NCBI RefSeq assembly: GCF_022479115.1
Contig: NZ_CP092497.1
Span: 372,001-436,000 of the forward strand
DNA: 64,000 nt
DNA from: Amycolatopsis sp. EV170708-02-1
GTDB taxonomy: Bacteria; Actinomycetota; Actinomycetes; Mycobacteriales; Pseudonocardiaceae
Reading direction: 5' to 3'
A model generated the notes under the pieces. It did not search any database, had not been told where the DNA came from, and saw only the letters and a list, made by a program, of their open reading frames with translations. Shown one piece after another: positions 31,943 through 40,538 of the stretch (positions within the stretch are counted from its first letter, which is position 1; every line of letters starts with the position of its first letter). Made by a program: the position numbers and the translations under genes.

Positions 31943-32716
31943 TCACGCGCTGGCGCCGCCGTCGAGGACGATGTCGTGCCCCACGACGAACGCGGACTCG
32001 TCCGACGCCAGCCACAGGACCGCCGCGGCGATCTCGTCGACCGCGCCGATCCGGCCGAGCGGGATGACCGCGCCGAGCCGGGCGGCGCGATCGGCCTCGG
32101 TCTCGCCGGGCCGGAACGACATGCCGGTGTCGGTGGCGCCGGGGCTGACCGCGTTGATCCGGATGCCCTCGGCGATGTGGTCGCGGGCGGCGGTCCTGGT
32201 CAGCACGTCCACGGCGGCCTTCGAGGCGGCGTAGGCGGCCATCCCCGGCAGACGGGTGTGCGAGCCGACGTTGGACGACATGTTGACGATGGCGCCCCCG
32301 CCGGTCTTCCTCATCTGGGCGATCTCGTGCTTCATGGACAGCCAGGTGCCGGTGAGGTTCGTCCGGACGACGGCGTCGAAGCCGTCTTCGTCGAGATCCG
32401 CCGCCGGGGCCGGGCTGCCGAGGATGCCGGCGTTGTTGAACGCGATGTCGAGTTTGCCGTGCCTCCGCACGGTCTCGGCGACGAGGCGCTCGACTTCCGC
32501 GCCGACACTCACGTCCGCGGTCACCGCGTCGGCCGTTCCGCCATCCGTCTCGATCTCCTTCACGGTCTGGCGCAGCTTCTCGCCGTCCCGCCCCGAAACG
32601 ACGACCTGGGCGCCTTCGCGTGCGAAGGCCGCCGCCGTGGCGCGCCCGATCCCGGAGCCGCCCCCGGTGACCAGGACGACCTTGCCGCTGAATCGCTTCC
32701 CCACAGTTTTATCCAA
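31943..32716 (-). CDS. Short-chain dehydrogenase/reductase
   Basis: A 257-residue classical SDR: cofactor motif VTGGGSGIGRA (TGxxxGxG), NNAG at the expected place (DIAFNNAGILGSP), catalytic serine in NMSSNVGS, YAASK for the Tyr/Lys pair and a C-terminal LASDESAFVVGHDIVLDGGAS typical of the family. Substrate unknown. The TetR gene at 32741 lies just upstream in the same orientation, and both upstream regions contain a similar CCGATCG palindrome, so regulation by that TetR is likely. Confidence 0.9.
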   Translation of the reverse strand: MDKTVGKRFSGKVVLVTGGGSGIGRATAAAFAREGAQVVVSGRDGEKLRQTVKEIETDGGTADAVTADVSVGAEVERLVAETVRRHGKLDIAFNNAGILGSPAPAADLDEDGFDAVVRTNLTGTWLSMKHEIAQMRKTGGGAIVNMSSNVGSHTRLPGMAAYAASKAAVDVLTRTAARDHIAEGIRINAVSPGATDTGMSFRPGETEADRAARLGAVIPLGRIGAVDEIAAAVLWLASDESAFVVGHDIVLDGGASA

Positions 32717-32740
32717 CTTTCTGGTCCGATCGTTCCATTA

Positions 32741-33337
32741 TCACTGTTTGCGAGCGGCTTCGAGGACCGCGATGGCCTGCCTCGCCGTCGCCTTGGCCCG
32801 CGCCGCGGGGTCCGGCCCCTTGCTCAGCACCCGCATGCCCTGCAGGACGGTGAGCAGGAATCCGGCCAGCTCTTCGGGATCGGCGGTGGCGTCGAGTTCG
32901 CCCTGCGCCTTCGCCCGGCTCAACGCCATCCGCACCGCCAGCTCGAGCGCGTCCCAGCTGCGCTCGATCACCCGCACGACCTCGGGATCCTTCGGCATCA
33001 TCTCCATGGCGGCGTTGACCACGAAACAGCCCTTGCGCCCCGATTCGCCCAGGATTTCGGCGAGATAGCGATCGATGAGCCGTCGCACTCCCGCGAGCGC
33101 CGGCCCCGGCCCGGCGAAGTCCTCGACGAACCGCTCGTTGCCCCGGGCGATGTAGCGATTCAAGGCCGTCAGGTACAGCTCGTGCTTGGTACCGAAGGTC
33201 GCGTACAGGCTCGCCTTGCCGATGCCGAGCTCGGCGACCAGGTCACTGACGGAGGTGGCTTCATAGCCCTGCCGCCAGAACAGTTCCAGCGCGGCCTCGC
33301 AGGCCGCGTCGACGTCGAATTCCTTCACCCTGGACAC
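32741..33337 (-). CDS. TetR-family regulator of the adjacent SDR
   Basis: A 198-residue TetR protein: N-terminal helix-turn-helix VSDLVAELGIGKASLYATFGTKHELYL-type segment with recognition helix KASLYATF, and a C-terminal domain of the TetR_C group with SGRKGCFVVNAAMEMMPKD, common in regulators of oxidoreductases responding to electrophiles. It precedes the SDR gene by 24 bases. An operator-like palindrome lies upstream. Confidence 0.85.
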   Translation of the reverse strand: MSRVKEFDVDAACEAALELFWRQGYEATSVSDLVAELGIGKASLYATFGTKHELYLTALNRYIARGNERFVEDFAGPGPALAGVRRLIDRYLAEILGESGRKGCFVVNAAMEMMPKDPEVVRVIERSWDALELAVRMALSRAKAQGELDATADPEELAGFLLTVLQGMRVLSKGPDPAARAKATARQAIAVLEAARKQ

Positions 33338-33734
33338 GACGGAAGCTTAGCCACATCTGGACCGATCGGTCAAATAAGCGGCGGTTAGCTACCTGGTCTC
33401 GTGAGTGGTGAGGACGGTCAGAGCCAAGGGCGGCTTAGGTATCTACCGCCGGTGCGCCGGCGGCGGGTTCGCGTGACTGACCGGACGACACGCGTGGCTG
33501 GATGGACGACACACGTGATCAGACGGACGACTCGCGGCGGAACCCGGCCGCGGTCGTGTCGTTCCTCCAGCCACGCGTGTCGTCCGCCGGATCACGCGTG
33601 TCGTCCGGTCGGTCACGTGACATCGCCGGTCGAGCTTCCTCGACCGAGCCGAGGTGTCCCTCACGCGCCACCCGCTGGGACCAGTGGCGTCGCCGAGGTC
33701 GCGGGGGCGACCGCGTAGTCCGTGAGGAAGCCGC
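33338..33734. repeat. Gap with TetR operator and nested GACGACACGCGTG inverted repeats
   Basis: No gene is seen. Beside the operator at 33358-33373, positions 33471-33622 hold repeat units (CCGGACGACACGCGTGGCTG, then ACGACACACGTGATCAGACG) facing reverse-complement units (CCACGCGTGTCGTCCGCCGG and ATCACGCGTGTCGTCCGGTC). The unit is the one seen at 4122-4256. A half copy of the GTGAGTGxxAGGACGGT element of 54052-54103 lies at 33400-33420. Confidence 0.75.
33358..33373. promoter_or_regulatory. TetR operator-like palindrome
   Basis: GGACCGATCGGTC, with the perfect palindrome GACCGATCGGTC, sits about 20 bases upstream of the TetR start. A related imperfect site, GGTCCGATCGTTCC, is at about 32721-32734, immediately upstream of the SDR start. 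Confidence 0.6.
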
Positions 33735-34103
33735 TCAGCTACCCGAGTCGTAAGCCGACCGCGCCTCTTCCACCTTCGGCAGGTTCTCCGTCGACCAGTC
33801 CGCGAGGGTCGCGAACAGCGGCGCCAGGCTCCGGCCGAGGTCGCTGATCTCGTACTCGACCCGGGGCGGCACCTCGGCGTGATAGGTCCGGGTGATCAGA
33901 CCGTCGCGTTCGAGTTGCCGCAGCCGCTGCGTCAGCACCTTCGGCGTGATCGAGCCGATGCGACGCTCGAGTTCGACGAACCGCTGCCTGCCGAACTCGT
34001 TGAGCGCCCACAGGATCGGCGTGGTCCAGCGGCTGAAGACGAGGTCGACCACGGGGGCGATCGGGCAGGCTTGGTCAGGGGCGATCGAGGCGTCGGCGCG
34101 CAT
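33735..34103 (-). CDS. HxlR-family regulator
   Basis: A 122-residue winged-helix regulator of the HxlR group: the N-terminal cysteine in DQACPIAPVVDLVFSRWTTP, FVELERRIGSITPKVLTQRL as the recognition part and YEISDLGRSLAPLFATLADW at the end. Such proteins sense redox or electrophile stress, often through that cysteine. ATG 34103 is used; an in-frame ATG at 34136 is also possible and neither has a good ribosome site. It is divergent from the GNAT gene at 34182. Confidence 0.85.
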   Translation of the reverse strand: MRADASIAPDQACPIAPVVDLVFSRWTTPILWALNEFGRQRFVELERRIGSITPKVLTQRLRQLERDGLITRTYHAEVPPRVEYEISDLGRSLAPLFATLADWSTENLPKVEEARSAYDSGS

Positions 34104-34181
34104 GAAGCCAAGGTACGCGGGTTGCCGAGTTGTCATGATCCGGACACCCCATGGCCCCACCGGTGCGCGTAACGTTCTGTT

Positions 34182-34706
34182 ATGGACTTGACCACCGAGA
34201 GGCTCGTCGTCCGTGATTGGTCCGAGGACGACGCCGAAGCCGCGCTGGCGATCTACGGCACCACAGACGTGACCCGTTGGCTCACCCCGGCGATGGACCG
34301 GGTGACCGACGCGGCGGCCATGCGTTCGGTTCTGCAGGCCTGGCAGCAGGCGCAGCCGAATCTCGTGCCACCGCGCGGAAGATGGGCGGTGCAGCGCAAG
34401 GAAGACGGCATGGTCGTCGGCGGGCTGGGCATCCATCTGCTGCCACCGTTCGAAGAAGACCTGGAGATCAGCTGGCAGCTGCACCCGGACGCCTGGGGCG
34501 AGGGTTACGCCTCCGAGGCCGCCCGCGCGCTGATCGGCTGGGCGTTCACCCAGGACACGGACGAACTGTTCGCCGTCGCCCGGCCGAACAACACGCGCGC
34601 CATCGCGACCGCGAAACGGCTCGGGATGGTCTGGGTCGGGGAAACCGACAAGTACTACGGGCTTCGCCTGCAGGTGTACCGGATCCGGCACACGGACACG
34701 GTTTAG
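34182..34706 (+). CDS. GNAT N-acetyltransferase (RimJ/RimL-like)
   Basis: A 174-residue GNAT protein of the Acetyltransf_3 type: TTERLVVRDWSEDDAEAALA at the start, EISWQLHPDAWGEGYASEAA containing the acetyl-CoA loop, and VARPNNTRAIATAKRLGM, the classic terminal motif. It may modify a protein N-terminus or a small amine. TAACGT at 34170-34175 is placed as a -10 for a leaderless ATG at 34182. It converges with and overlaps the TetR gene by four bases. Confidence 0.85.
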   Translation: MDLTTERLVVRDWSEDDAEAALAIYGTTDVTRWLTPAMDRVTDAAAMRSVLQAWQQAQPNLVPPRGRWAVQRKEDGMVVGGLGIHLLPPFEEDLEISWQLHPDAWGEGYASEAARALIGWAFTQDTDELFAVARPNNTRAIATAKRLGMVWVGETDKYYGLRLQVYRIRHTDTV

Positions 34707-35778
34707 GCACTGTCCACACGGGACACTTCGCCCGAGACCGCGTAGCCCGCGCCGCGCCCGTCCGCCGTGGCGACGATGCGGCCCCGCTCGACCCGGATCG
34801 CGGCCTCGGTCTCGTCGCTGACCGCGAGCACCCCTGCCGCGGCCGCCAGTGTGCCGGTCGTGTCGCACACCACGCGCACCCCGGCCACGACGAGTCCGGG
34901 AACGCCTGCCGCAGGCCACCGCACACTTCCGCGACGATCAGCCGGGTCAGCGGCACCAGCTCGTCGGGATCACTGGTCACGGCGACGACCGTGACGTCGC
35001 GACCCGAGGCCCGGACGGCCTCTTCCGCGGCGGCCAGCCGGTGGGTGCCCAGGACGACGACCACGCCGTCGCCGGGCACGAAGGATTCGGCGCGCACGAG
35101 GTCGACGGCCCCGGGCGGTGACCACGGCCGGTCGGCGGCCTGCGCCGTCGGCGTGATCACCGGTGGCGCCCACCAGTCGTTGAAGGCCAGCCCCGCCAGC
35201 CGTTCGCACGCGCTCACGACGTCGAAGGGCTCGACGAGCCCTGGCGCGGTAGCCGCCAGCTGGCCGGCGCCGTGCAGCGTGGTCAGCACGGTCTCCGCGA
35301 GCCGGACACGCCGCGGGATCGGCGATCCCGCCGGCCGTTCCGGCGGGTCGAGCCGCTCCAGCGCGAGCCCGAGGAGCAGCCCGCTGAGCTTCACCAGCTG
35401 GGCGAACGGGCGCCGGACGTGCTCGTCCGCGAGCACCTCGGGCATCAGGTCGCGGGTGAGCCCCGCCTGGTCCTCGTCCAGGGGAAACGCCGCCACCCGA
35501 GCCCTGGCCAGCGCGCCCAGCGCACCCTGGAGCGTCTCCCCCGGCACGGCGTGCGGCGCTCCGGCGGACCGTTCGGCCAGCTCGGCGAGGACGGCGAAGT
35601 ACAGCGCGCGTTTCCCCGGGAAATTCGAGTAGACCGCGCCGCGGGTGAGCTCCGCCCGTTCGGCGATGACGTCGATCTTGGCGTCCCGGAAACCCTGCTC
35701 CGCGAACTCGTCGCGCGCGGCGGCCAGCACCTTCGCACGATTGCGCTCCTGCGTCTCCGCCCTGCTCAGCCGGACCAT
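34703..35778 (-). CDS. TetR-family regulator with long C-terminal domain (one frameshift)
   Basis: The N-terminus is a TetR helix-turn-helix (ETQERNRAKVLAAARDEF, IAERAELTRGAVYSNFPGKR). The frame runs to RQAFPDSSWPG at about 34895, then loses sense; the adjacent frame continues LVVAGVRVVCDTTGTLAAA to the stop at 34703. One additional C (plus strand) in the CCGGG at 34896-34900 joins the two into a protein of about 357 residues whose last 100 residues (VVVVLGTHRLAAAEEAVRAS onward) are not typical of TetR. It is divergent from the P450 at 35886, with a palindrome in between. The frameshift is probably an error in the sequence. Confidence 0.75.
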
Positions 35779-35836
35779 CGGCCTCCCGTCAGCCAGCACG
35801 ATTGCTCTCGGACCCGGATCAAGATACCTTGACCAT

Positions 35837-35857
35837 TCAGATGATGAGAACATCTGA
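35837..35857. promoter_or_regulatory. Operator-like inverted repeat between TetR and P450 genes
   Basis: TCAGATG (35837-35843) and CATCTGA (35851-35857) form a perfect 7-base inverted repeat with a 7-base spacer. TTGACC just upstream (35829-35834) could be a -35 for the P450 gene, so a bound repressor would block it. Likely the TetR site; inferred. Confidence 0.55.
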
Positions 35858-35885
35858 TTTGAACATCCGAACTGGGAGAGCCACC

Positions 35886-37075
35886 TTGTCCGACGTTCCC
35901 GAGATCCTCCTGACCGACCCCGAGGTCCTGCGCGACCCGTTCACCGCCTACGGCCCCGTCCGCGAGCGCTCCCCGATCGCCAAACTCGCCGCGCCGGGGT
36001 TCTCGATGTGGGCGGTCCTGCGCCACGAAGAGGCACGGAAGATGCTGAGCGACCCGCGGTTCGCCCTGAGCGCGAACAGCTACCAGCGGATGGACATCCC
36101 CGACCACTGCCGCCCGTACATGCGGACGATGCAGGAGGTCGAGGGCCCGGAGCACCTCCGGCTCCGGCGGCTCGTCGCCCCGCGTTCACCCCGCGCAAGG
36201 CCGCCGCGCTCCGCGAGGGAATCGAGCGGCTCGTGAACGATCTCCTCGACGAACTCGCCGGAGAAGACCGGATCGACCTGGTCACCGCGTTCGCGCGCCC
36301 GCTGCCGGTGGACGTGATCTGCGCACTGGTCGGCATCCCCGAGGCCGACCGTCCGCGATGGCGTGAATACGGCGCCTTGGTCTCGGCCGGCGACGGGACG
36401 GGGCTGGCGAAGGCGGTCCCGGGGATCGTCGAGGGCGCGCTCGCCGCCATCGCGGACCGGAAGCTCGATCCGGCCGAGGACGTCGTGTCGCAGCTGCTTC
36501 AGATCCAGGCCGAAGACGGCGACAGGCTGAGCGAAACCGAACTGGTCGCCCTCGTCTGGCAACTCGTACTGGGCGGCCAGGTCCCCGGCAATCTCATCGC
36601 CAACGCCGTCGAAATCCTGCTGTCCCATCCCGAACAGCTGGCCGAGCTTCGCGAAGACCCGGCGCTCATGCCCGGTGCGATCGAGGAGGTGATGCGCTGG
36701 CAGAGCCCGCAGCTGCTGACGATCCCCCGGTTCGCGACCACGGACGTCCGCATCGGCGACACCCTCATCCCCGAAGGAGAACCTGTTACCGTCGCGATCG
36801 CCGCGGCGAACCGGGATCCCAGTGCGTTCCCCGACGCGGACGTCTTCGACATCCGGCGCGCGGCGGGACCGGCGTGGCATCTCGCCTTCGCCCACGGGCC
36901 GCACTTCTGCCTCGGCGCTTCACTGGCCAGGGTTCAGGTCGAGGTCGCGCTCACCGCCCTGCTGCGCAGGTTCCCCGATCTCGCCCTCGCCGACGGCCTC
37001 CTGCGGATCCCGGATCCGGGCACCTGGCGGCTGAACGCCCTGCCGGTCACGCTGCACGCGACGGTTGCGAACTGA
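35886..37075 (+). CDS. Cytochrome P450 (one frameshift)
   Basis: A CYP105/107-like soluble P450 of about 396 residues. The N-terminal part reads to RLRRLVAP at 36180; then one missing G after CCCCG (36178-36183) shifts the frame, and AFTPRKAAALREGIERLV continues in the next frame to 37075. Downstream hallmarks are intact: LGGQVPGNLIANA in place of the AGxxT region (no clear catalytic Thr in the I-helix), EEVMR (ExxR) and FAHGPHFCLGASLAR around the heme cysteine. TTG 35886 follows GGGAGAG; ATG 35841 lies inside the operator palindrome and is less likely. Confidence 0.8.
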
Positions 37076-37086
37076 AACACGTTCTA
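37073..37086. promoter_or_regulatory. KstR-box-like site
   Basis: TGAAACACGTTCTA fits TNNAACNNGTTNNA, the operator of the cholesterol-catabolism repressor KstR. It overlaps TAATAG (37085-37090), a plausible -10, just before the LLM gene at 37102. A second matching site is at 45329-45342. Confidence 0.5.
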
Positions 37087-37101
37087 ATAGCGTGACCGCC
37101 T

Positions 37102-37959
37102 GTGAGACACGGGATTGTGCTGTTCACCAGTGACCGGGGCATCAGTCCGGCGGCCGCCGCGCGGGCGGCCGAAGCCGCGGGCTTCGACGCCTTCCACGTG
37201 CCCGAACACACGCATATCCCGGTCAAACGGGAGGCTCCGCATCCGCGCACCGGCGACTCGTCGCTCCCCGACGACCGCTACCTGCGCACGCTGGACCCGT
37301 GGGTCGCGCTGGCCACGGCGGCCTCGGTGACCACGCGGATCCGGCTCGCGACGGCGGTGGCCCTCCCGGTCGAGAGCGACCCGATCACGCTGGCGAAGAC
37401 GATCGCCAGCCTCGACCATCTCTCGGCCGGGCGGGTCACGCTCGGCGTCGGCTTCGGCTGGAACGTCGACGAGCTGGCCGATCACGGCGTCCCCGGCGGC
37501 AAACGCCGCACGGTGCTGCGCGAGTACCTGGAAGCGATGCGCGCGCTCTGGACGCAGGACGAAGCCTCGTACGCGGGCGAGTTCGTCTCGTTCGGCGCCA
37601 GCTGGGCATGGCCGAAACCGGCTCAAGCGCATATCCCGGTGATCGTCGGCGCGGGCGCGACGGAGAAGACGTTCCGCTGGATCGCGAAATCGGCCGACGG
37701 GTGGCTCACCACACCCGGCGACACGGACATCGAGGACAAAGCGCGGCGGCTGCGCGAGATCTGGCACGAAGAGGGCCGCGCCGGGGAGCCGGAGATCTCG
37801 GCGCTCGGCGTCCGCCCGGATCCGGACAAACTGGCCGAACTGGAAGCGGCCGGGGTCACCGAGACGATCTTCGGTCTCCCGGACCGCTCCCCCGACGAGG
37901 TCGAGGCCTGGCTTCAGCGCCTCGCCGGGAAACTCAACCTGCCCGCTGGGAGTCGATGA
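37102..37959 (+). CDS. F420-dependent LLM-class oxidoreductase (TIGR03619-like)
   Basis: A 285-residue luciferase-like monooxygenase-fold protein: GIVLFTSDRGISPAAAARAA, HVPEHTHIPVKREAPH, LATAVALPVESDPITLAKTI and TLGVGFGWNVDELADHG are the conserved blocks. The group uses F420 or flavin; substrate unknown. GTG 37102 would be almost leaderless from the TAATAG at 37085-37090. Its KstR-box-like site suggests a role in steroid or lipid breakdown. Its last 26 bases overlap the convergent kinase gene. Confidence 0.8.
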   Translation: MRHGIVLFTSDRGISPAAAARAAEAAGFDAFHVPEHTHIPVKREAPHPRTGDSSLPDDRYLRTLDPWVALATAASVTTRIRLATAVALPVESDPITLAKTIASLDHLSAGRVTLGVGFGWNVDELADHGVPGGKRRTVLREYLEAMRALWTQDEASYAGEFVSFGASWAWPKPAQAHIPVIVGAGATEKTFRWIAKSADGWLTTPGDTDIEDKARRLREIWHEEGRAGEPEISALGVRPDPDKLAELEAAGVTETIFGLPDRSPDEVEAWLQRLAGKLNLPAGSR

Positions 37960-39331
37960 GGTACCGGCCGTCCTTCTGGACCAGGACGAAGGTCTCCCGC
38001 CCCGTCGTGGTCCCGCCGGAGGCCCGCACATAGGTGAGCGTCGCCGTCACCGTGTTGCCGGATTCGGTCACGTTCGACACGGTCACCGCGCTGAACTGCC
38101 TCCAGTAGTTCGAATACCGCTCGAAGCTCTGGTTCCTGGTCTGCTTGAAGTTGTCGCTCAGGGTGGCGAACCCCGCCTGGAGATTCCCCGGGATGAGGGC
38201 GTAGTAGGCCGAGAGCGCCTGCCCCGGTGTCTGCGCGGGCGGCGGCGCGACCGAGGAAGACGAGGACGGCGGCGGCGTCGAAGGCGGCGCGGAGGACGGC
38301 GAAGGCTGCACCGGCTCCGAGGTGGCCGGGGCCACGGACTGCGACTGGGAAGCCGGCGGCGGAGCCTGCCCCGCCGGGGCGTCGTCGTCGCGGTTGAGCA
38401 CCACGACCACGGCCGCGGCGGCGGCCGCCGCGAGCACGAGGAACACCGCGAGCACGCCGATCAGCATTCCCTTGCGCGCCTTCGGCGGCGGCTCCTCGGC
38501 GACGAGCGTCGTCGGCTCCCCCGCCGCCAGCGCCCGCAGCTCCCGCTCGGTCTCGGACATCGTCGGCCGGCTGTCCGGCCGGACGTCGAGCAGCCGGTTC
38601 AGCAGCGGTGTCAGGATCCCGGACCTGGTCGGCGGCGTGATCTCGCCGCTCGACGCGCGGTACAGCAACGCGATCGGGTTCTCCGCCGTGCCGTAAGGCG
38701 TGCCGCCTTCGAGCGCGGTGTACAGCGTCGCGCCGAGTGAGAAGACGTCGGAAGCGGACGTGGCGTCCTCACCACGGGCCACCTCGGGCGCCAGGAACGC
38801 CGGGGTCCCGGAGATCTCGCCGGTCGCGGTGAGCTGCACGTCGCCCATCGCCCGCGAGATCCCGAAGTCGGTGATCTTGACGGTATCGTCGTCGCCCAGC
38901 AGGACGTTGCCGGGCTTGATGTCGCGGTGGACGATGCCCGCCCGGTGCGCGGCCGCCAGCGCCGAGCAGAGCTGGATGCCGAGACGGATGACGTCGTCGA
39001 CCTCCATCGGCCCTTCACGCAGCTTCTCCGCGAGGCTGGTCGAGGGCAGGTACTCCATGATGATCCACGGGCGGTCCTGCTCGTCGATCACGCCGAAGAC
39101 GGTGATGGCGTGCGGATGCACCAGCCGCGCCGCGATCCTGGCCTCGCGCAGCGCGCGGTTCTTGGCCTCGTCGGCCTTCTGCTCCCCGGCGCCGTGCGGC
39201 AGAAGGAGTTCCTTGACCGCGACCGTGCGCTCCAGATTCTCGTCGCGCGCCCGCCACACGGTGCCCATGGAGCCACCGCCGACAGGCTCGATGAGATCGA
39301 ACCGATCGGCGAGGCGGCGGATCTCCTCCAT
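37934..39331 (-). CDS. Receptor-type Ser/Thr protein kinase
   Basis: A 465-residue Hanks-type kinase of the PknB group. The kinase domain (about 10-270) has VGGGSMGTVW (Gly loop), AVKELLL (ATP Lys), HRDIKPGN (catalytic loop), DFGISRA and GTPAFLAPE (activation segment). A membrane segment follows near residues 288-312, then a Pro/Ser linker and an extracellular domain of about 95 residues (YYALIPGNLQAGFATLSDNF, ending in GRYLIDSQ) resembling an NTF2-like sensor. No PASTA repeats are seen. The external signal is unknown. Confidence 0.9.
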   Translation of the reverse strand: MEEIRRLADRFDLIEPVGGGSMGTVWRARDENLERTVAVKELLLPHGAGEQKADEAKNRALREARIAARLVHPHAITVFGVIDEQDRPWIIMEYLPSTSLAEKLREGPMEVDDVIRLGIQLCSALAAAHRAGIVHRDIKPGNVLLGDDDTVKITDFGISRAMGDVQLTATGEISGTPAFLAPEVARGEDATSASDVFSLGATLYTALEGGTPYGTAENPIALLYRASSGEITPPTRSGILTPLLNRLLDVRPDSRPTMSETERELRALAAGEPTTLVAEEPPPKARKGMLIGVLAVFLVLAAAAAAAVVVVLNRDDDAPAGQAPPPASQSQSVAPATSEPVQPSPSSAPPSTPPPSSSSSVAPPPAQTPGQALSAYYALIPGNLQAGFATLSDNFKQTRNQSFERYSNYWRQFSAVTVSNVTESGNTVTATLTYVRASGGTTTGRETFVLVQKDGRYLIDSQRAG

Positions 39332-39560
39332 TATCGACGTCCCCCTGGAGCTGTGGTGTTCGCGCGAACCTTGCCAGCATGCCAGGAACGCGCCGGGACG
39401 CCGGACCCGGCAGGGTGGTTCGCGACGCGGTGTCGGTCACGTCGGCGAAGGGGCCGTTCAGCGGAACCCCGCCCGATCGGCTGCCCGGAAGTTCGTATCC
39501 CGGCCGGGTGGGGGCGCACTTTACTTCTCCGGTGTGGCCTGTTTTCGGGAAAGGGCGGCG

Positions 39561-40253
39561 ATGCGGGAAACCATGGGCGGACGCGGCGTGCTCGAAGGCG
39601 CGTTCGCGTTGCTCGAAGCACTCAACGAGCACGGCGGGCAGGCCGGGCTGACCCAGCTCGTGCGGACCACCGGGCTCCCGAAGACCACCGCGCACCGGCT
39701 GCTGGACCAGCTGGCCGACCTGGGCGCGGTGGAACGGGCGGGCCGCGGCTACCGGATCGGTTCGCGGGTGTTCCGGCTCGGGCGGCACTGGCAGCCCGAA
39801 CTACGGGACCTGGCCAAGGAATGGCTGCCGGCGCTTTCGGCGCGGATGCGCGCGAGCCTGGTGCTCGTGGTCCCGAGGGAGGGGCGCGCGCTCGTCGCGG
39901 CCGGGGCCGTCCTGCCCGCGGACGACGTCCCGGTGTGGCCGGGCAGCCCGCTGCCGCCCGGGACCGCCGCCGGACGGCTCCTCGCCGCCCATCACCCGGC
40001 GCTCGCCGAACCGGACACCGACGCGCTGGAGATCCGCGCGGCCGGGTTCGCGGCGGAGTCGGAGACGATCACCGAGGGGCTCGGCTGTGCCGCCGTCGCC
40101 GTCCGGACCCCGGACGGCCGGGTCGGCGCGGCACTCGCCGCCGTCCTGCCCGCCCGCCGCGACCCGCTTTCCGCGGTCACCGCCCTGACGAGCACCGCCC
40201 GTTCCTTCGGTGCCGCGCTCGCCGAATGTTCGCGCCAGAACCGGGCCGGATGA
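39561..40253 (+). CDS. IclR-family regulator
   Basis: A 230-residue protein with an N-terminal winged helix (LTQLVRTTGLPKTTAHRLLD and LGAVERAGRGYRIGSRVFRL) and a shortened C-terminal IclR effector domain (GTAAGRLLAA, ETITEGLGCAAVAVRT). ATG 39561 is chosen; ATG 39573 is possible. The downstream amidase could be its target, 286 bases away, but no repeat typical of IclR operators was recognised. Upstream 39332-39560 separates it from the divergent kinase and holds nothing I can name. Confidence 0.8.
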   Translation: MRETMGGRGVLEGAFALLEALNEHGGQAGLTQLVRTTGLPKTTAHRLLDQLADLGAVERAGRGYRIGSRVFRLGRHWQPELRDLAKEWLPALSARMRASLVLVVPREGRALVAAGAVLPADDVPVWPGSPLPPGTAAGRLLAAHHPALAEPDTDALEIRAAGFAAESETITEGLGCAAVAVRTPDGRVGAALAAVLPARRDPLSAVTALTSTARSFGAALAECSRQNRAG

Positions 40254-40538
40254 TCGGCGAACCCCGAACAATCCCCGACCAACGCGGGCACCGGGCGATC
40301 GATCGAATACGGGCGGAATATTTCCGACGAAATCCCGGGAATCGCCTCACCGTGCGTCCACGACCGGTGCCACCCCGTGCAGAACCGTTGGGCCACCGGC
40401 TGTTTGCGTGACCGGCCGCCTACCGGCCGAGGCGTTCGCGAGGCGATTAAATCACCGTCCCGCCACCTTTTCCGGCACTTCCGAAACGGGGTGACACACG
40501 TACTGTTCAGGAATTCTTTCGACCAAGGAGGGAATTCC

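Noticed and set aside
35841..35886. ATG 35841 as P450 start
   Set aside because: It lies inside the operator palindrome and just after the likely -35; TTG 35886 has a proper ribosome site.
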